Positions 45,187 through 53,891 of a stretch of 64,000 nt of DNA are shown here, one piece after another. The DNA is from Loktanella sp. Alg231-35. Lineage in GTDB: Bacteria > Pseudomonadota > Alphaproteobacteria > Rhodobacterales > Rhodobacteraceae. Position numbers and translations under genes: made by a program. Within the stretch, counting starts at the first letter, position 1, and every line of letters starts with the position of its first letter. The stretch covers positions 124,001 to 188,000 of the forward strand of contig NZ_FREV01000007.1 in NCBI RefSeq assembly GCF_900143545.1. The letters are read 5' to 3'. The notes beneath the pieces were generated by a model. That model saw only the letters and a program-made list of their open reading frames with translations, was not told the DNA's origin and did not search any database.

Positions 45187-47699
45187 GCCTGCGCATCGCG
45201 TCCCGCTTTGCCATGCGCGAATTGCGCGGGGGTCTGCACGGGTTTCGTGTGTTTCTCGCTTGTCTGGCGCTAGGTGTGGCGGCGATTGCTGCTGTTGGAA
45301 CTGTGCGTGCGGGGATCGAAGCGGGGCTCGCACGTGATGGTGCAGCACTTCTGGGCGGCGACGCCGAGGTCGAGTTCACCTATCGCTTTGCCCGCGATGC
45401 CGAACGCGACTGGTTGAACACTATCGCCGAAGATGTGTCAGAGACGGTCGATTTCCGTTCCATGATTGTTGTAGACCGGGATGAGGCGTCCGAACGTGGC
45501 CTCACACAAGTGCGCGCAGTTGATGATCTTTATCCGCTGATCGGAGCTGTGCAGCTTGATCCCCCCATGCCCCTTCCCCGCGCCCTTGCCGATTTCGGTG
45601 GCGTGATGGAGCGTGTTCTAGCGGATCGTTTGGGGTTATCGCCGGGTGATCCGTTTCGATTGGGCGAACAGGCGTTCACACTGCGCGCGGTTCTGGACCG
45701 GTACCCCGATAACGCCGCTGGTGGCTTTGGCCTTGGGCCGCGCACGATTGTGCTGACGGATGACCTTGCCAACTCGGGCTTGCTGATCGAAGGCACATTG
45801 TTTTCGACGCAATACCGGCTCAATCTGCCGCCGGGCGCGGACCTGCAGGCACTTGAAGACGCAGCCGAGGCGCAGTTTCGTGACAGCGGATTGCGGTGGC
45901 GCGATAGCAGGCGCGGCGCTGGCGGCATTGCACAATTTGTAGATCGGATCGGGGCATTCCTGATCCTCGTGGGGCTATCTGGCCTTGCTGTCGGCGGGGT
46001 TGGCGTTTCGGCGGCTGTGCGCGCCTATCTGGCCGGCAAAACAGGCGTCATCGCCACGTTGAAAACGCTGGGCGCGACGCGTGCCACGATCTTTCATACC
46101 TATTTCATTCAGGTGGGCCTTCTGACGCTGGGGGGCGTAATCCTCGGCCTGATCCTCGGTGCAGGCCTGCCGGTGCTGTTTGCCCCGATCATCGAGGCGA
46201 GCCTGCCTATCCCAGCTGTCTTCACGATCTACCCTGCCCCGCTGTTTGAGGCTGCGGTTTATGGGCTATTGGCCGCATTGGTCTTTACCCTGTGGCCTCT
46301 GGCCAAGACCGAGGACATCCGCGCCGCGACACTGTTTCGCGATGCTTTTGCCGCCTCTGCCAGCTTGCCCGCGCCGCGCTACCTGATCGCAATTGCGGCG
46401 CTGATCGCGGCACTAATCGGTGCGGCTGTTTGGTTTTCCGGCACCGTTTTCCTGACCCTCTGGACGGCGGGTGGGATCGCTGCAGCACTTGCTATCCTTG
46501 TGGTCGCCGCCATCGGCATTCGGTGGATTGCGCGGCGGTTTCGCAAGCCTGCACGCGGGCGGCCTGCCCTGCGACTGGCGCTTGGATCAATAGGCGCGCG
46601 CGGAGGTGAGGCGACGTCGGTTGTGCTGTCTTTGGGGCTTGGCCTGACGGTTTTGGCGGCGGTCGGTCAGATTGATGGCAACCTGCGCAATTCGTTCTCG
46701 AACGATTTGCCCGCTGTCGCACCCAGTTATTTTTTCGTGGACATTCAGCCCGACCAGATCGACGGCTTTCGCGCGCGTCTGGCGGGTGATGACGCGGTCA
46801 GCAAGGTTGACACCGCACCCATGCTGCGCGGCATCATCACGCAGATCAACGACGAGCCAGCAGATGAGGTGACCCAAGGGCATTGGGTTACCCAAGGGGA
46901 TCGTGGGATCACCTATGCGGGTGCCCTGCCGGAAGGCACCGAAGTGACCGCAGGCAACTGGTGGCCCGAAGATTATGCCGGACCACCGCAGATCAGTTTC
47001 TCTGCCGAGGAAGCGGCCGAGATGGGTTTGCAACTGGGCGATACGATGACAGTCAATGTTCTGGGCCGCGATATCACCGCCGAGATCACGAGTTTTCGCA
47101 ATGTCAGTTGGGAAGATGCGGGTATCGGCTTTGTGCTGGCCATGAACCAAGGAGCGCTGGCAGGTGCGCCGCATAGCTGGATTTCGACGGTCTATGCCCA
47201 GCAAGAAGCCGAAGCAGCGATCCTACGCGATCTTGCCACGGCCTATCCCAATATCACTGCGATCCGCATCCGTGATGCGATTGATCAAATCATCGAACTG
47301 GTCGGGGGGATTTCAGCCGCTACGCGCTATGGCGCGTTGATCACGCTGATCACCGGCTTTTTGGTGCTGATCGGGGCGGCAGCCGCTGGCGAACGCGCCC
47401 GCACGTTTGAGGCGGCAGTGCTGAAAACCGTGGGCGCGTCGCGGCGCCGGATCATCACCAGTTTTGCGCTGCGATCGGCAATTCTGGGTTTCGGTGCCGG
47501 GCTTGTTGCCTTGGGCGCAGGGATTTTGGGCGGCTGGGCGGTGTCTGTCTTCATCATGGAAACCGATTACATCGTGATCTGGTCCAATGCCCTGCTGATC
47601 ATCGGTGGCGGTGTTTTGGCCTCTTTGCTGGCGGGGCTGGCCTTTGCGTGGCGGCCCTTGTCGGCGCGACCCGCACAGATCTTGCGGGCGCGCGAATGA
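45183..47699 (+). CDS. Large FtsX-domain ABC permease, YbbP type
   Basis: An 838-residue membrane protein with an N-terminal anchor helix, a large periplasmic region, and two FtsX-like membrane modules (about residues 255-450 and 705-838; LKTLGATRATIF and LKTVGASRRRIIT mark the equivalent coupling segments). It would form a YbbAP-like complex with the upstream ATPase. The adjacent TesA-like esterase suggests a role with lipids or hydrophobic esters in the envelope; this is inferred. Confidence 0.92.
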   Translation: MSLRIASRFAMRELRGGLHGFRVFLACLALGVAAIAAVGTVRAGIEAGLARDGAALLGGDAEVEFTYRFARDAERDWLNTIAEDVSETVDFRSMIVVDRDEASERGLTQVRAVDDLYPLIGAVQLDPPMPLPRALADFGGVMERVLADRLGLSPGDPFRLGEQAFTLRAVLDRYPDNAAGGFGLGPRTIVLTDDLANSGLLIEGTLFSTQYRLNLPPGADLQALEDAAEAQFRDSGLRWRDSRRGAGGIAQFVDRIGAFLILVGLSGLAVGGVGVSAAVRAYLAGKTGVIATLKTLGATRATIFHTYFIQVGLLTLGGVILGLILGAGLPVLFAPIIEASLPIPAVFTIYPAPLFEAAVYGLLAALVFTLWPLAKTEDIRAATLFRDAFAASASLPAPRYLIAIAALIAALIGAAVWFSGTVFLTLWTAGGIAAALAILVVAAIGIRWIARRFRKPARGRPALRLALGSIGARGGEATSVVLSLGLGLTVLAAVGQIDGNLRNSFSNDLPAVAPSYFFVDIQPDQIDGFRARLAGDDAVSKVDTAPMLRGIITQINDEPADEVTQGHWVTQGDRGITYAGALPEGTEVTAGNWWPEDYAGPPQISFSAEEAAEMGLQLGDTMTVNVLGRDITAEITSFRNVSWEDAGIGFVLAMNQGALAGAPHSWISTVYAQQEAEAAILRDLATAYPNITAIRIRDAIDQIIELVGGISAATRYGALITLITGFLVLIGAAAAGERARTFEAAVLKTVGASRRRIITSFALRSAILGFGAGLVALGAGILGGWAVSVFIMETDYIVIWSNALLIIGGGVLASLLAGLAFAWRPLSARPAQILRARE

Positions 47700-48238
47700 C
47701 CGATCCGGGTTTCTTTGGCTATGGCAGCCTCGTCAATTTGCGCACGCATGATTATGCCAATCCACTGCCAGCGTCCCTGGGCGGATGGCGTCGAGTCTGG
47801 CAAGGAACCACCCTGCGCGACGCAGCATTTCTATCGGTGATCCCTGACGCTACGACGGTCATTCAAGGTGTCGTCGCACAGGTGCCGCAAGCCAATTGGG
47901 CGGCCCTTGATCAACGCGAGGCCGCCTATCAACGCCACGACGTCAGCCATGCGGTCGGGCAAAAGCAAACGGCCGTCTATCAGGTGAGACCCACACATCT
48001 GGTCTCCAAAGGGCAGCACCCGATCCTGCTGAGTTATCTTGATGTGGTCGTGCAAGGCTACCTGCGCGTCTTTGGCGAGGCCGGTGTCAGCCATTTCTTT
48101 GAGACGACCGATGGCTGGGGCACGCCAATCCTGAACGACCGCGCTGATCCGATCTATCCACGCCATCAAAGGCTCACTCCGGACGAGCGCGCACTGGTGG
48201 ATGATCACCTAACGGCGGTGATGCAAAAGGCTAAATAG
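47696..48238 (+). CDS. Gamma-glutamylcyclotransferase-like protein
   Basis: A 180-residue protein of the GGCT fold: FFGYGSLVN at the N terminus forms the substrate loop and LDQREAAYQRHDV carries the conserved glutamate. Such proteins cleave gamma-glutamyl peptides to 5-oxoproline, though this one's substrate is not known. It overlaps the permease gene by 4 bases (ATGA). Its last 30 bases overlap the convergent MATE gene. Confidence 0.82.
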   Translation: MTDPGFFGYGSLVNLRTHDYANPLPASLGGWRRVWQGTTLRDAAFLSVIPDATTVIQGVVAQVPQANWAALDQREAAYQRHDVSHAVGQKQTAVYQVRPTHLVSKGQHPILLSYLDVVVQGYLRVFGEAGVSHFFETTDGWGTPILNDRADPIYPRHQRLTPDERALVDDHLTAVMQKAK

Positions 48239-49606
48239 GCGGGCCTGACGGGCAAAAGGCTCGGCCTCGGTCGGTTCGCGCGCTTCTTTGGCCATAACGC
48301 GCAGCGCAAGGACGATGGCAATCAAGGCAAAGAGCGCACCACCGATATATTGCCCGATCAGAATGCCCGGCGCGCCAAACCACGCGGCCCCAACCAGCAC
48401 AAACGGAATGGTGCCAAGCGTATGCCGCCCCCAGTTCACAATGGTCGAATAGAACGGGTGCCCAAGGTTATTGAATGCGGCGTTGGCCACAAAGATCACA
48501 CCGTTGAAGAAGAACATCAGCGACAGCGGCCCAGCAAAGAGAAACACAAGCGTCAGCGCAAGCCCGTCCTCTAGCTGGAACAACCATTGGATGCCGGGGC
48601 GCGCCAGAAAAAACAGCCCCGAGACGACAACAACAACCAATCCGGTAAACAACAGCCCTTCTCGGAATGCGCCGCGCACACGGTCGTGCTGCCCGGCGCC
48701 AGCGTTCTGCCCAATGATCGGGCCAATTGCGCCGGACAACGCAAAGATGATGCCAAACCCAACGGGCGTCATCCGGGCGACAATTGCCATGCCTGCAACG
48801 GCCTCTTCTCCGAATTCTGCCATCGAACGCGTAACGTAGGCCTGCCCGATCGGTGTCGCCAGTTGCGTGAGGATCGCTGGGATCGCAATCGCAAGGATTG
48901 GGCGCATGTCGATTGTCAGGCTAGCGACGGTAGGCCGGTCAAAGCCGCCGTAGTGCCGGATCAGCGGCATTAGTGCCGTGCCCGCAATTGCGATACGCGC
49001 GCAAACGCTGGCCAGGGCCGCTCCGGTCAGTTCCAGATCAAGCCCGAAGATCAGGATCGGATCAAGGATCGCATTGACAACCCCGCCCCAGATCGTAGCC
49101 ATCATGGCGCGGCGCGCATCGCCATGGGCGCGCAGGATCGCCCCGCCAATCATGCCAATCATCAAAAATGGCAGAGATGGCACGATGATCTGCAAATAGT
49201 GCACCGCAAGATCGAGCGTCTCACCCGACGCCCCCATTAGCCCTGCAAGAAACTCTAGATTGAGCCAGACAGTCGCGGCAAAGATTGCCCCAAAGATCAC
49301 ACCATAGATCAGTGCATTTGTGGCCCGCCTGCGCGCGTCTTCGGCTTCTCCTGCGCCAAGCGCACGGGCAACCAGCGCGCCCGCTGCAATGGCCATGCCG
49401 ATCCCAAAAGAGGTGGTAAAAAACAGGATCGCCCCGGCGTAGCCCACAGCGGCGGCCAGTTCGGCCTTACCCAGCATCGAAATGAAGATCATATCGACGA
49501 AATCGACTAGAAACACCGCCATCAACCCGATTGAGGCGGTCAGCGACATCACTGAGATATGGCCAAAGAGGCTGCCTTGCGTGAATTTGGCCTCGGGCGC
49601 GGCCAT
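48209..49606 (-). CDS. MATE family multidrug/metabolite efflux transporter
   Basis: A 465-residue protein with 12 predicted helices in two six-helix halves, typical of MATE antiporters that expel cationic compounds in exchange for H+ or Na+. Motifs include FVDMIFISMLG near the N terminus, ALGAGEAEDARR and QNAGAGQHDRVR. The ATG at 49606 overlaps the gltX stop (TGATG), so the two are coupled despite unrelated functions. It overlaps the GGCT-like gene by 30 bases tail-to-tail. Confidence 0.92.
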   Translation of the reverse strand: MAAPEAKFTQGSLFGHISVMSLTASIGLMAVFLVDFVDMIFISMLGKAELAAAVGYAGAILFFTTSFGIGMAIAAGALVARALGAGEAEDARRRATNALIYGVIFGAIFAATVWLNLEFLAGLMGASGETLDLAVHYLQIIVPSLPFLMIGMIGGAILRAHGDARRAMMATIWGGVVNAILDPILIFGLDLELTGAALASVCARIAIAGTALMPLIRHYGGFDRPTVASLTIDMRPILAIAIPAILTQLATPIGQAYVTRSMAEFGEEAVAGMAIVARMTPVGFGIIFALSGAIGPIIGQNAGAGQHDRVRGAFREGLLFTGLVVVVVSGLFFLARPGIQWLFQLEDGLALTLVFLFAGPLSLMFFFNGVIFVANAAFNNLGHPFYSTIVNWGRHTLGTIPFVLVGAAWFGAPGILIGQYIGGALFALIAIVLALRVMAKEAREPTEAEPFARQARLFSLLHHRR

Positions 49607-50931
49607 CAGGCAGTAAAGTCCGGCTTGGTTTGAAGCAGCGGCATCACATCCGCCATTTCCGGCCCACGCTGACGGCCCGTGACCGCTTTGCGCAATGGCA
49701 TGAACAGGCCTTTGCCTTTGCGGCCTGTTGCCTCTTTCACCGTCGCTGTCCAGCTCGACCAAGTGTTGGCGTCATAGGGCGGTGGCGGTAACAGGGCATA
49801 AGCCTCGGCCACGAATTCGCGGTCTTCATCTTCCACCAGTGGGGTGGCACCATCGCGGAAGAGTGCCCACCAACCGGCGACCTGATCAAGGCTGTCGATA
49901 TTGTCGCGCACGACGTTCCAGAATGCCGCGGCCAGGTCGTCCGGCACGCCAGCCGATGTTAAAACATCGGCCACGTCATCAGCGCTGAGTGTCGCTAAAT
50001 GGCGGGCCGTCAGCGGGATCAGGTCTTGAGCATCGAATTTCGTGGGAGCAGAGCCAAATTTGGACAGATCAAAGCCTGCGACCACTTCGTCGATGTTGCT
50101 GCGCAACTCAACCGGATCAGATGACCCAAGCCGCGCCATCAACGACAGGATCGCTTCTGGTGCAATGCCTTGCTTGCGCAAATCGCGCAGCGCCAGCGTG
50201 CCAAGGCGTTTGGACAATGCCTCGCCCTGTGGACCCGTGAGCAGCGAATGGTGGGCGAAACGTGGCACATCACCGCCCAGCGCCTGGATCATCTGGATTT
50301 GCGTTGCCGTGTTGGTCACGTGGTCAGAGCCACGGACCACGTCTGTGATCCCCATTTCGGTATCATCCACAACCGAGGCCAACGTGTAGAGAATTTGCCC
50401 ATCATTTTTGAACAGCACTGGATCGCTGACAGAGGCCGCATCAATGGAGATATCGCCGATGATCCCATCAGCCCATTCGATGCGCTTGTGATCCAGCTTG
50501 AAGCGCCAATGCGAACCACGCTCTGCGCGGAGTGTGTCCTTTTCGTCTTCGTATAGTTCCAACGCGGCGCGGTCATAGACCGGTGGCTTGCCCATGTTCA
50601 GCTGCTTTTTGCGCTTGAGGTCCAGTTCCACCGGCGTCTCAAAGCACTCATAAAGTCGGCCCATGTCGATCAGCTTTTGTTTGGCGGCAAGATAGTTGTC
50701 CATGCGCGCCGACTGGTGTTCAACCCGGTTCCAGGTGAAGCCGAGCCAGCTCAGGTCTTCTTTGACACCTGCGATATACTCATCCTTGGAACGCTGCGCG
50801 TCCGTGTCGTCGATCCGCAGGATGAAGGTGCCACCGTTCTGACGCGCAATGGCATAGTTGAAAAGCGCTGCGCGCAGGTTGCCGATATGCAGCCAGCCGG
50901 TGGGCGATGGGGCGAATCTGGTGGTGGTCAT
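49606..50931 (-). CDS. gltX: Glutamyl-tRNA synthetase
   Basis: A 441-residue class I synthetase. The HIGH motif appears as HIGN within APSPTGWLHIGNLRAALFN; the KMSKS-like loop is LSKRLGTLAL, a reduced version common in bacterial GluRS. Roseobacters often carry two gltX genes, and this shorter one may be the second. It is transcribed with the downstream MATE gene. Confidence 0.93.
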   Translation of the reverse strand: MTTTRFAPSPTGWLHIGNLRAALFNYAIARQNGGTFILRIDDTDAQRSKDEYIAGVKEDLSWLGFTWNRVEHQSARMDNYLAAKQKLIDMGRLYECFETPVELDLKRKKQLNMGKPPVYDRAALELYEDEKDTLRAERGSHWRFKLDHKRIEWADGIIGDISIDAASVSDPVLFKNDGQILYTLASVVDDTEMGITDVVRGSDHVTNTATQIQMIQALGGDVPRFAHHSLLTGPQGEALSKRLGTLALRDLRKQGIAPEAILSLMARLGSSDPVELRSNIDEVVAGFDLSKFGSAPTKFDAQDLIPLTARHLATLSADDVADVLTSAGVPDDLAAAFWNVVRDNIDSLDQVAGWWALFRDGATPLVEDEDREFVAEAYALLPPPPYDANTWSSWTATVKEATGRKGKGLFMPLRKAVTGRQRGPEMADVMPLLQTKPDFTA

Positions 50932-51051
50932 GGGTGCGTCTCCTGCTTAGGTGGCTTTGAGCATGGCACGCAGGGGATGTCCAGTTTTGCGGGTGCCGGA
51001 CCGGTGCGCTGCCCCGGACCCCGAAGTTTGATGGAACGAAGAAAGAGGGAT

Positions 51052-51480
51052 TCAAGTTGATGTAACAGGCCAGCGTGTCGCCAGATCATCGATGCCCGCC
51101 CTTACCAGTTCTGCGACTACATCCAAATCAACATCTGCCAGTTTGTTGATGTAGAGGCAGGATTTACCAAGTTTATGTTTGCCCAGCCGGTCCATGATGC
51201 TTTGGAAATCCGCATAGCCGGGCATGATGTAGAGCACCTGATTGGCCTTGCGCGGGCTAAAGCCGGTTGCGAGGAATTCACCGCTGCGCCCGCTCTTGTA
51301 GGTATAGTGGTATTGTCCGTAGCCAATCAACGTTGGCCCCCACATCTTGGGCGCCCAGCCCGTGACACGTCGGAACATTGCGTCGAGCACTTCTGCGTCC
51401 GCCCGCCGGGTTGGGTGTTCAATGGCGGCGATGAACTCTGCCACGTTTTGGGTGGTTGGTTGTGTCTTATTCTCGGCCAT
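51052..51480 (-). CDS. DUF1801 domain protein
   Basis: A 142-residue protein with the DUF1801 (YdhG-like) pattern: FRRVTGWAPKMWGPTLIGYGQYHYTY and a C-terminal LADVDLDVVAELVRAG. The function is unknown. The start at 51480 overlaps the upstream gene by 14 bases, so it is translationally coupled; a start at 51495 is possible. Confidence 0.8.
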   Translation of the reverse strand: MAENKTQPTTQNVAEFIAAIEHPTRRADAEVLDAMFRRVTGWAPKMWGPTLIGYGQYHYTYKSGRSGEFLATGFSPRKANQVLYIMPGYADFQSIMDRLGKHKLGKSCLYINKLADVDLDVVAELVRAGIDDLATRWPVTST

Positions 51481-52021
51481 GGGGTAGTTTAGCATGGTTT
51501 GGTGCCTGCTCAAACGGGATACCGTCCAGCACCTTCCAGATGCTGTTCTTGGCGCCGCGAATGGCAGTGTGTCCTTCCTGCAGGTGTTTGCCACGTTTTT
51601 CGAGCCGGACGCTGATCAGGTTGATGATATCACGCCCTTCGTGGGTCAGGTGGACGAGATCAAGTGGGGTTGTCTCTTCATCCGTCTCAAAGCCGAGCCG
51701 GTAGTGTTTGGACAAAGCAGGCATGCTGTAGGTAATGCTTTTGAGAGTATCCAGAGGGATATCCTTCTGTAGCGCGTGAAATCGCATCATGTCGTCGGTG
51801 ATCGTCAAGCGCACCGCGGGCGGGTGCCGCGGAAATGCCGCCCAGAGCCCGGCTATCAACAACAGCGGCCCACCCAAAAGTGGCCAGAAATCAGAGAAGC
51901 TCTCGGCATAGGGCAAGCCAAATCGCGCAGCAATCAGTGTCAGCGGCAAAGCGATAACAACCAGCAAAGCCCCCCCGACCCGGCGCGGCCGGTGGGTTTG
52001 CGTGATATAAGTTTCAGCCAT
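51467..52021 (-). CDS. Two-helix membrane protein of unknown function
   Basis: A 184-residue protein with a short cytoplasmic start, two adjacent membrane helices (about residues 15-60) and a soluble C-terminal domain whose beta-rich pattern (VRLTITDDMMRFHALQ; GFETDEETTPLDLVHL) may resemble a PH-like fold. GGAGGG precedes the ATG at 52021. It overlaps the DUF1801 gene. I do not recognise a named family. Confidence 0.7.
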   Translation of the reverse strand: MAETYITQTHRPRRVGGALLVVIALPLTLIAARFGLPYAESFSDFWPLLGGPLLLIAGLWAAFPRHPPAVRLTITDDMMRFHALQKDIPLDTLKSITYSMPALSKHYRLGFETDEETTPLDLVHLTHEGRDIINLISVRLEKRGKHLQEGHTAIRGAKNSIWKVLDGIPFEQAPNHAKLPHGRE

Positions 52022-52089
52022 CGTCGCCCTCCGCTTGGGGTTGCGAAACCGGCGCATTGTTCAGCGCTGCATGCAGTGAGTATTCTGCT

Positions 52090-53751
52090 TCAGCTCTCAT
52101 CACGCCAGCGGTTCACAATGGGATAGCGCCGGTCCAGCCAGAATGCCCGATCCGACAAGCGAGGACCCGGTGCGGATTGAAAACGCTTGTATTCACTGAT
52201 GTAGAGCAGATGTTCCACACGTTTGACCGTGTCGCGGTCATAGCCCGCCGCCACACAATCGGCGACCGAGGCCTCTTGATCGACCAACATAGCCAAAATG
52301 CCATCAAGGATATCATAGGGGGGCAGACTGTCCTCGTCCTTTTGATCTGGGCGCAGTTCGGCCGAGGGTGGTTTGTCGATGATCGCAACGGGGATCACCT
52401 CGCCCGCGGGTCCTTGCATCCAGTCGCGATGGTTCGCGTTGCGCCAGCGTGCGGCGTCGAACACGCGGGTCTTGTAGAGATCTTTGATCGGGTTAAAGCC
52501 ACCCGCCATATCACCATAGATCGTCGCATACCCCACCGCGACTTCGGATTTATTCCCCGTTGTCAGCAGCATCTTACCAAACTTGTTGGATTGCGCCATC
52601 AGCAGCAAACCCCGGAGACGCGATTGGATGTTTTCCTCTGTCAGGTCTGGCGCCAACCCGTCAAACAACGGGGCAAGCGCCTCGGTCACGGCGGCGCGCG
52701 GCCCGGCGATGCTGATTGTGTCATAGGTGCAGCCCAGGGCGTTGGCGGCAGCGGCGGCATCATCAAGTGAGCCTTGCGAAGTGTATTCCGACGGCAGCAT
52801 CACGCAGCGGACGTTTTCAGCGCCCAGCGCATCCACCGCGATCGCGGCAACAATGGCGCTGTCGATCCCGCCGGACAGGCCCAGCAAAACTTTCTTGAAG
52901 CCGGTTTTGCGCATGTAGTCACGCAGCGCCTCAACCATGACCCGGTAATCCTGCTCTAGCGCATCGGGCAGTGTTGCCTTTTCACCTTCTGTCGCTTCCC
53001 ACCCATCATCGGTCAGGTGAAAATCAACATGGGCAATTGCTTCTTCCATGACCGGCAATTGCAGCGCCAGCCGCCCGCCCCGGTTCAGCACAAATGATCC
53101 GCCATCGAACATCTGATCGTCCTGACCGCCCACCAAGTTAAGGTAAACTATTGGCACTTCATTCTCGATCACACGCGCGACCATGGTGTTCACGCGGATC
53201 GCAAACTTGTCGCGGAAATAGGGTGACCCGTTGGGCACCACCAAGATCTCTGCCCCGGTTTCGACCATTGCTTCGCAGACGTCCGGGTACCACGCATCCT
53301 CGCAAATCGGGTTGCCGATCCGCGCACCATTGCTCAGCGCGTAGGGCCCCGCGATATCGGCGCTTTTGAACAGGCGCACTTCGTCGAAGACGTTGAAGTT
53401 GGGCAGGAAGTGTTTGCGTGCGGTCGCAACAATCTTGCCGCCGCGCAGGGTGAAATAGGCATTGTAAAGCCGCTCTTCCTCGACCAGAGGGCCACCGATG
53501 GACAGGGCCGGGCCGTCGGCGCAGTCGGCTGCAAGTTGCATCAGATGGGCCATCGCATCGGCCACAAAGGCGGGCTTGGCGATCAGATCCTGGGTTTGGT
53601 ATCCGACCAGAAACATTTCTGGCAGGGCGACCAGATCGGCGCCTGCGGCCTTGCCTTCAGCCCATGCAGCACGGGCCTTCTTGGCGTTGCCGGCAATGTC
53701 TCCAACGGTTGGATTAAGCTGTGCCATCGTGAGGCGTAAAGAATTTGTCAT
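52090..53751 (-). CDS. nadE: Glutamine-dependent NAD+ synthetase
   Basis: A 553-residue enzyme that amidates nicotinate adenine dinucleotide to NAD. The N-terminal nitrilase-type amidotransferase has its glutamate in LPEMFLVGY, lysine near KHFLPNF and cysteine in CEDAWYPD. The C-terminal synthetase has the P-loop LGLSGGIDSAIVAAIA and the late TTGNKSEVAVGYAT. The ATG at 53751 (MTNSLRLTMAQLN) is preferred over 53775. It is divergent from the MORN gene. Confidence 0.96.
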   Translation of the reverse strand: MTNSLRLTMAQLNPTVGDIAGNAKKARAAWAEGKAAGADLVALPEMFLVGYQTQDLIAKPAFVADAMAHLMQLAADCADGPALSIGGPLVEEERLYNAYFTLRGGKIVATARKHFLPNFNVFDEVRLFKSADIAGPYALSNGARIGNPICEDAWYPDVCEAMVETGAEILVVPNGSPYFRDKFAIRVNTMVARVIENEVPIVYLNLVGGQDDQMFDGGSFVLNRGGRLALQLPVMEEAIAHVDFHLTDDGWEATEGEKATLPDALEQDYRVMVEALRDYMRKTGFKKVLLGLSGGIDSAIVAAIAVDALGAENVRCVMLPSEYTSQGSLDDAAAAANALGCTYDTISIAGPRAAVTEALAPLFDGLAPDLTEENIQSRLRGLLLMAQSNKFGKMLLTTGNKSEVAVGYATIYGDMAGGFNPIKDLYKTRVFDAARWRNANHRDWMQGPAGEVIPVAIIDKPPSAELRPDQKDEDSLPPYDILDGILAMLVDQEASVADCVAAGYDRDTVKRVEHLLYISEYKRFQSAPGPRLSDRAFWLDRRYPIVNRWRDES

Positions 53752-53817
53752 AGTTTTGTCCCAATGGCTTGGCAAAGATGTAGCAGAATCAAACGCAGGG
53801 GAAAGGCGTTTGCGGCT

Positions 53818-53836
53818 ACAACGTCTTAGACGTTGT
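53818..53836. promoter_or_regulatory. Perfect 8-bp inverted repeat before the MORN gene
   Basis: ACAACGTC (53818-53825) and GACGTTGT (53829-53836) are separated by TTA. The site is 55 bases upstream of the MORN-protein ATG and 66 bases upstream of nadE on the other strand. It looks like a symmetric operator; a hairpin role is also possible. Confidence 0.5.
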
Positions 53837-53891
53837 CAGGTTGTATTGCGTCCCCTAGACTTTGCGAACGAAGATTGGCCTGGAGAGACGT

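Noticed and set aside
49606..50931. Missing KMSKS in gltX (LSKRLG instead)
   Set aside because: Reduced SKR-type loops are common in bacterial GluRS, and the rest of the enzyme is intact.
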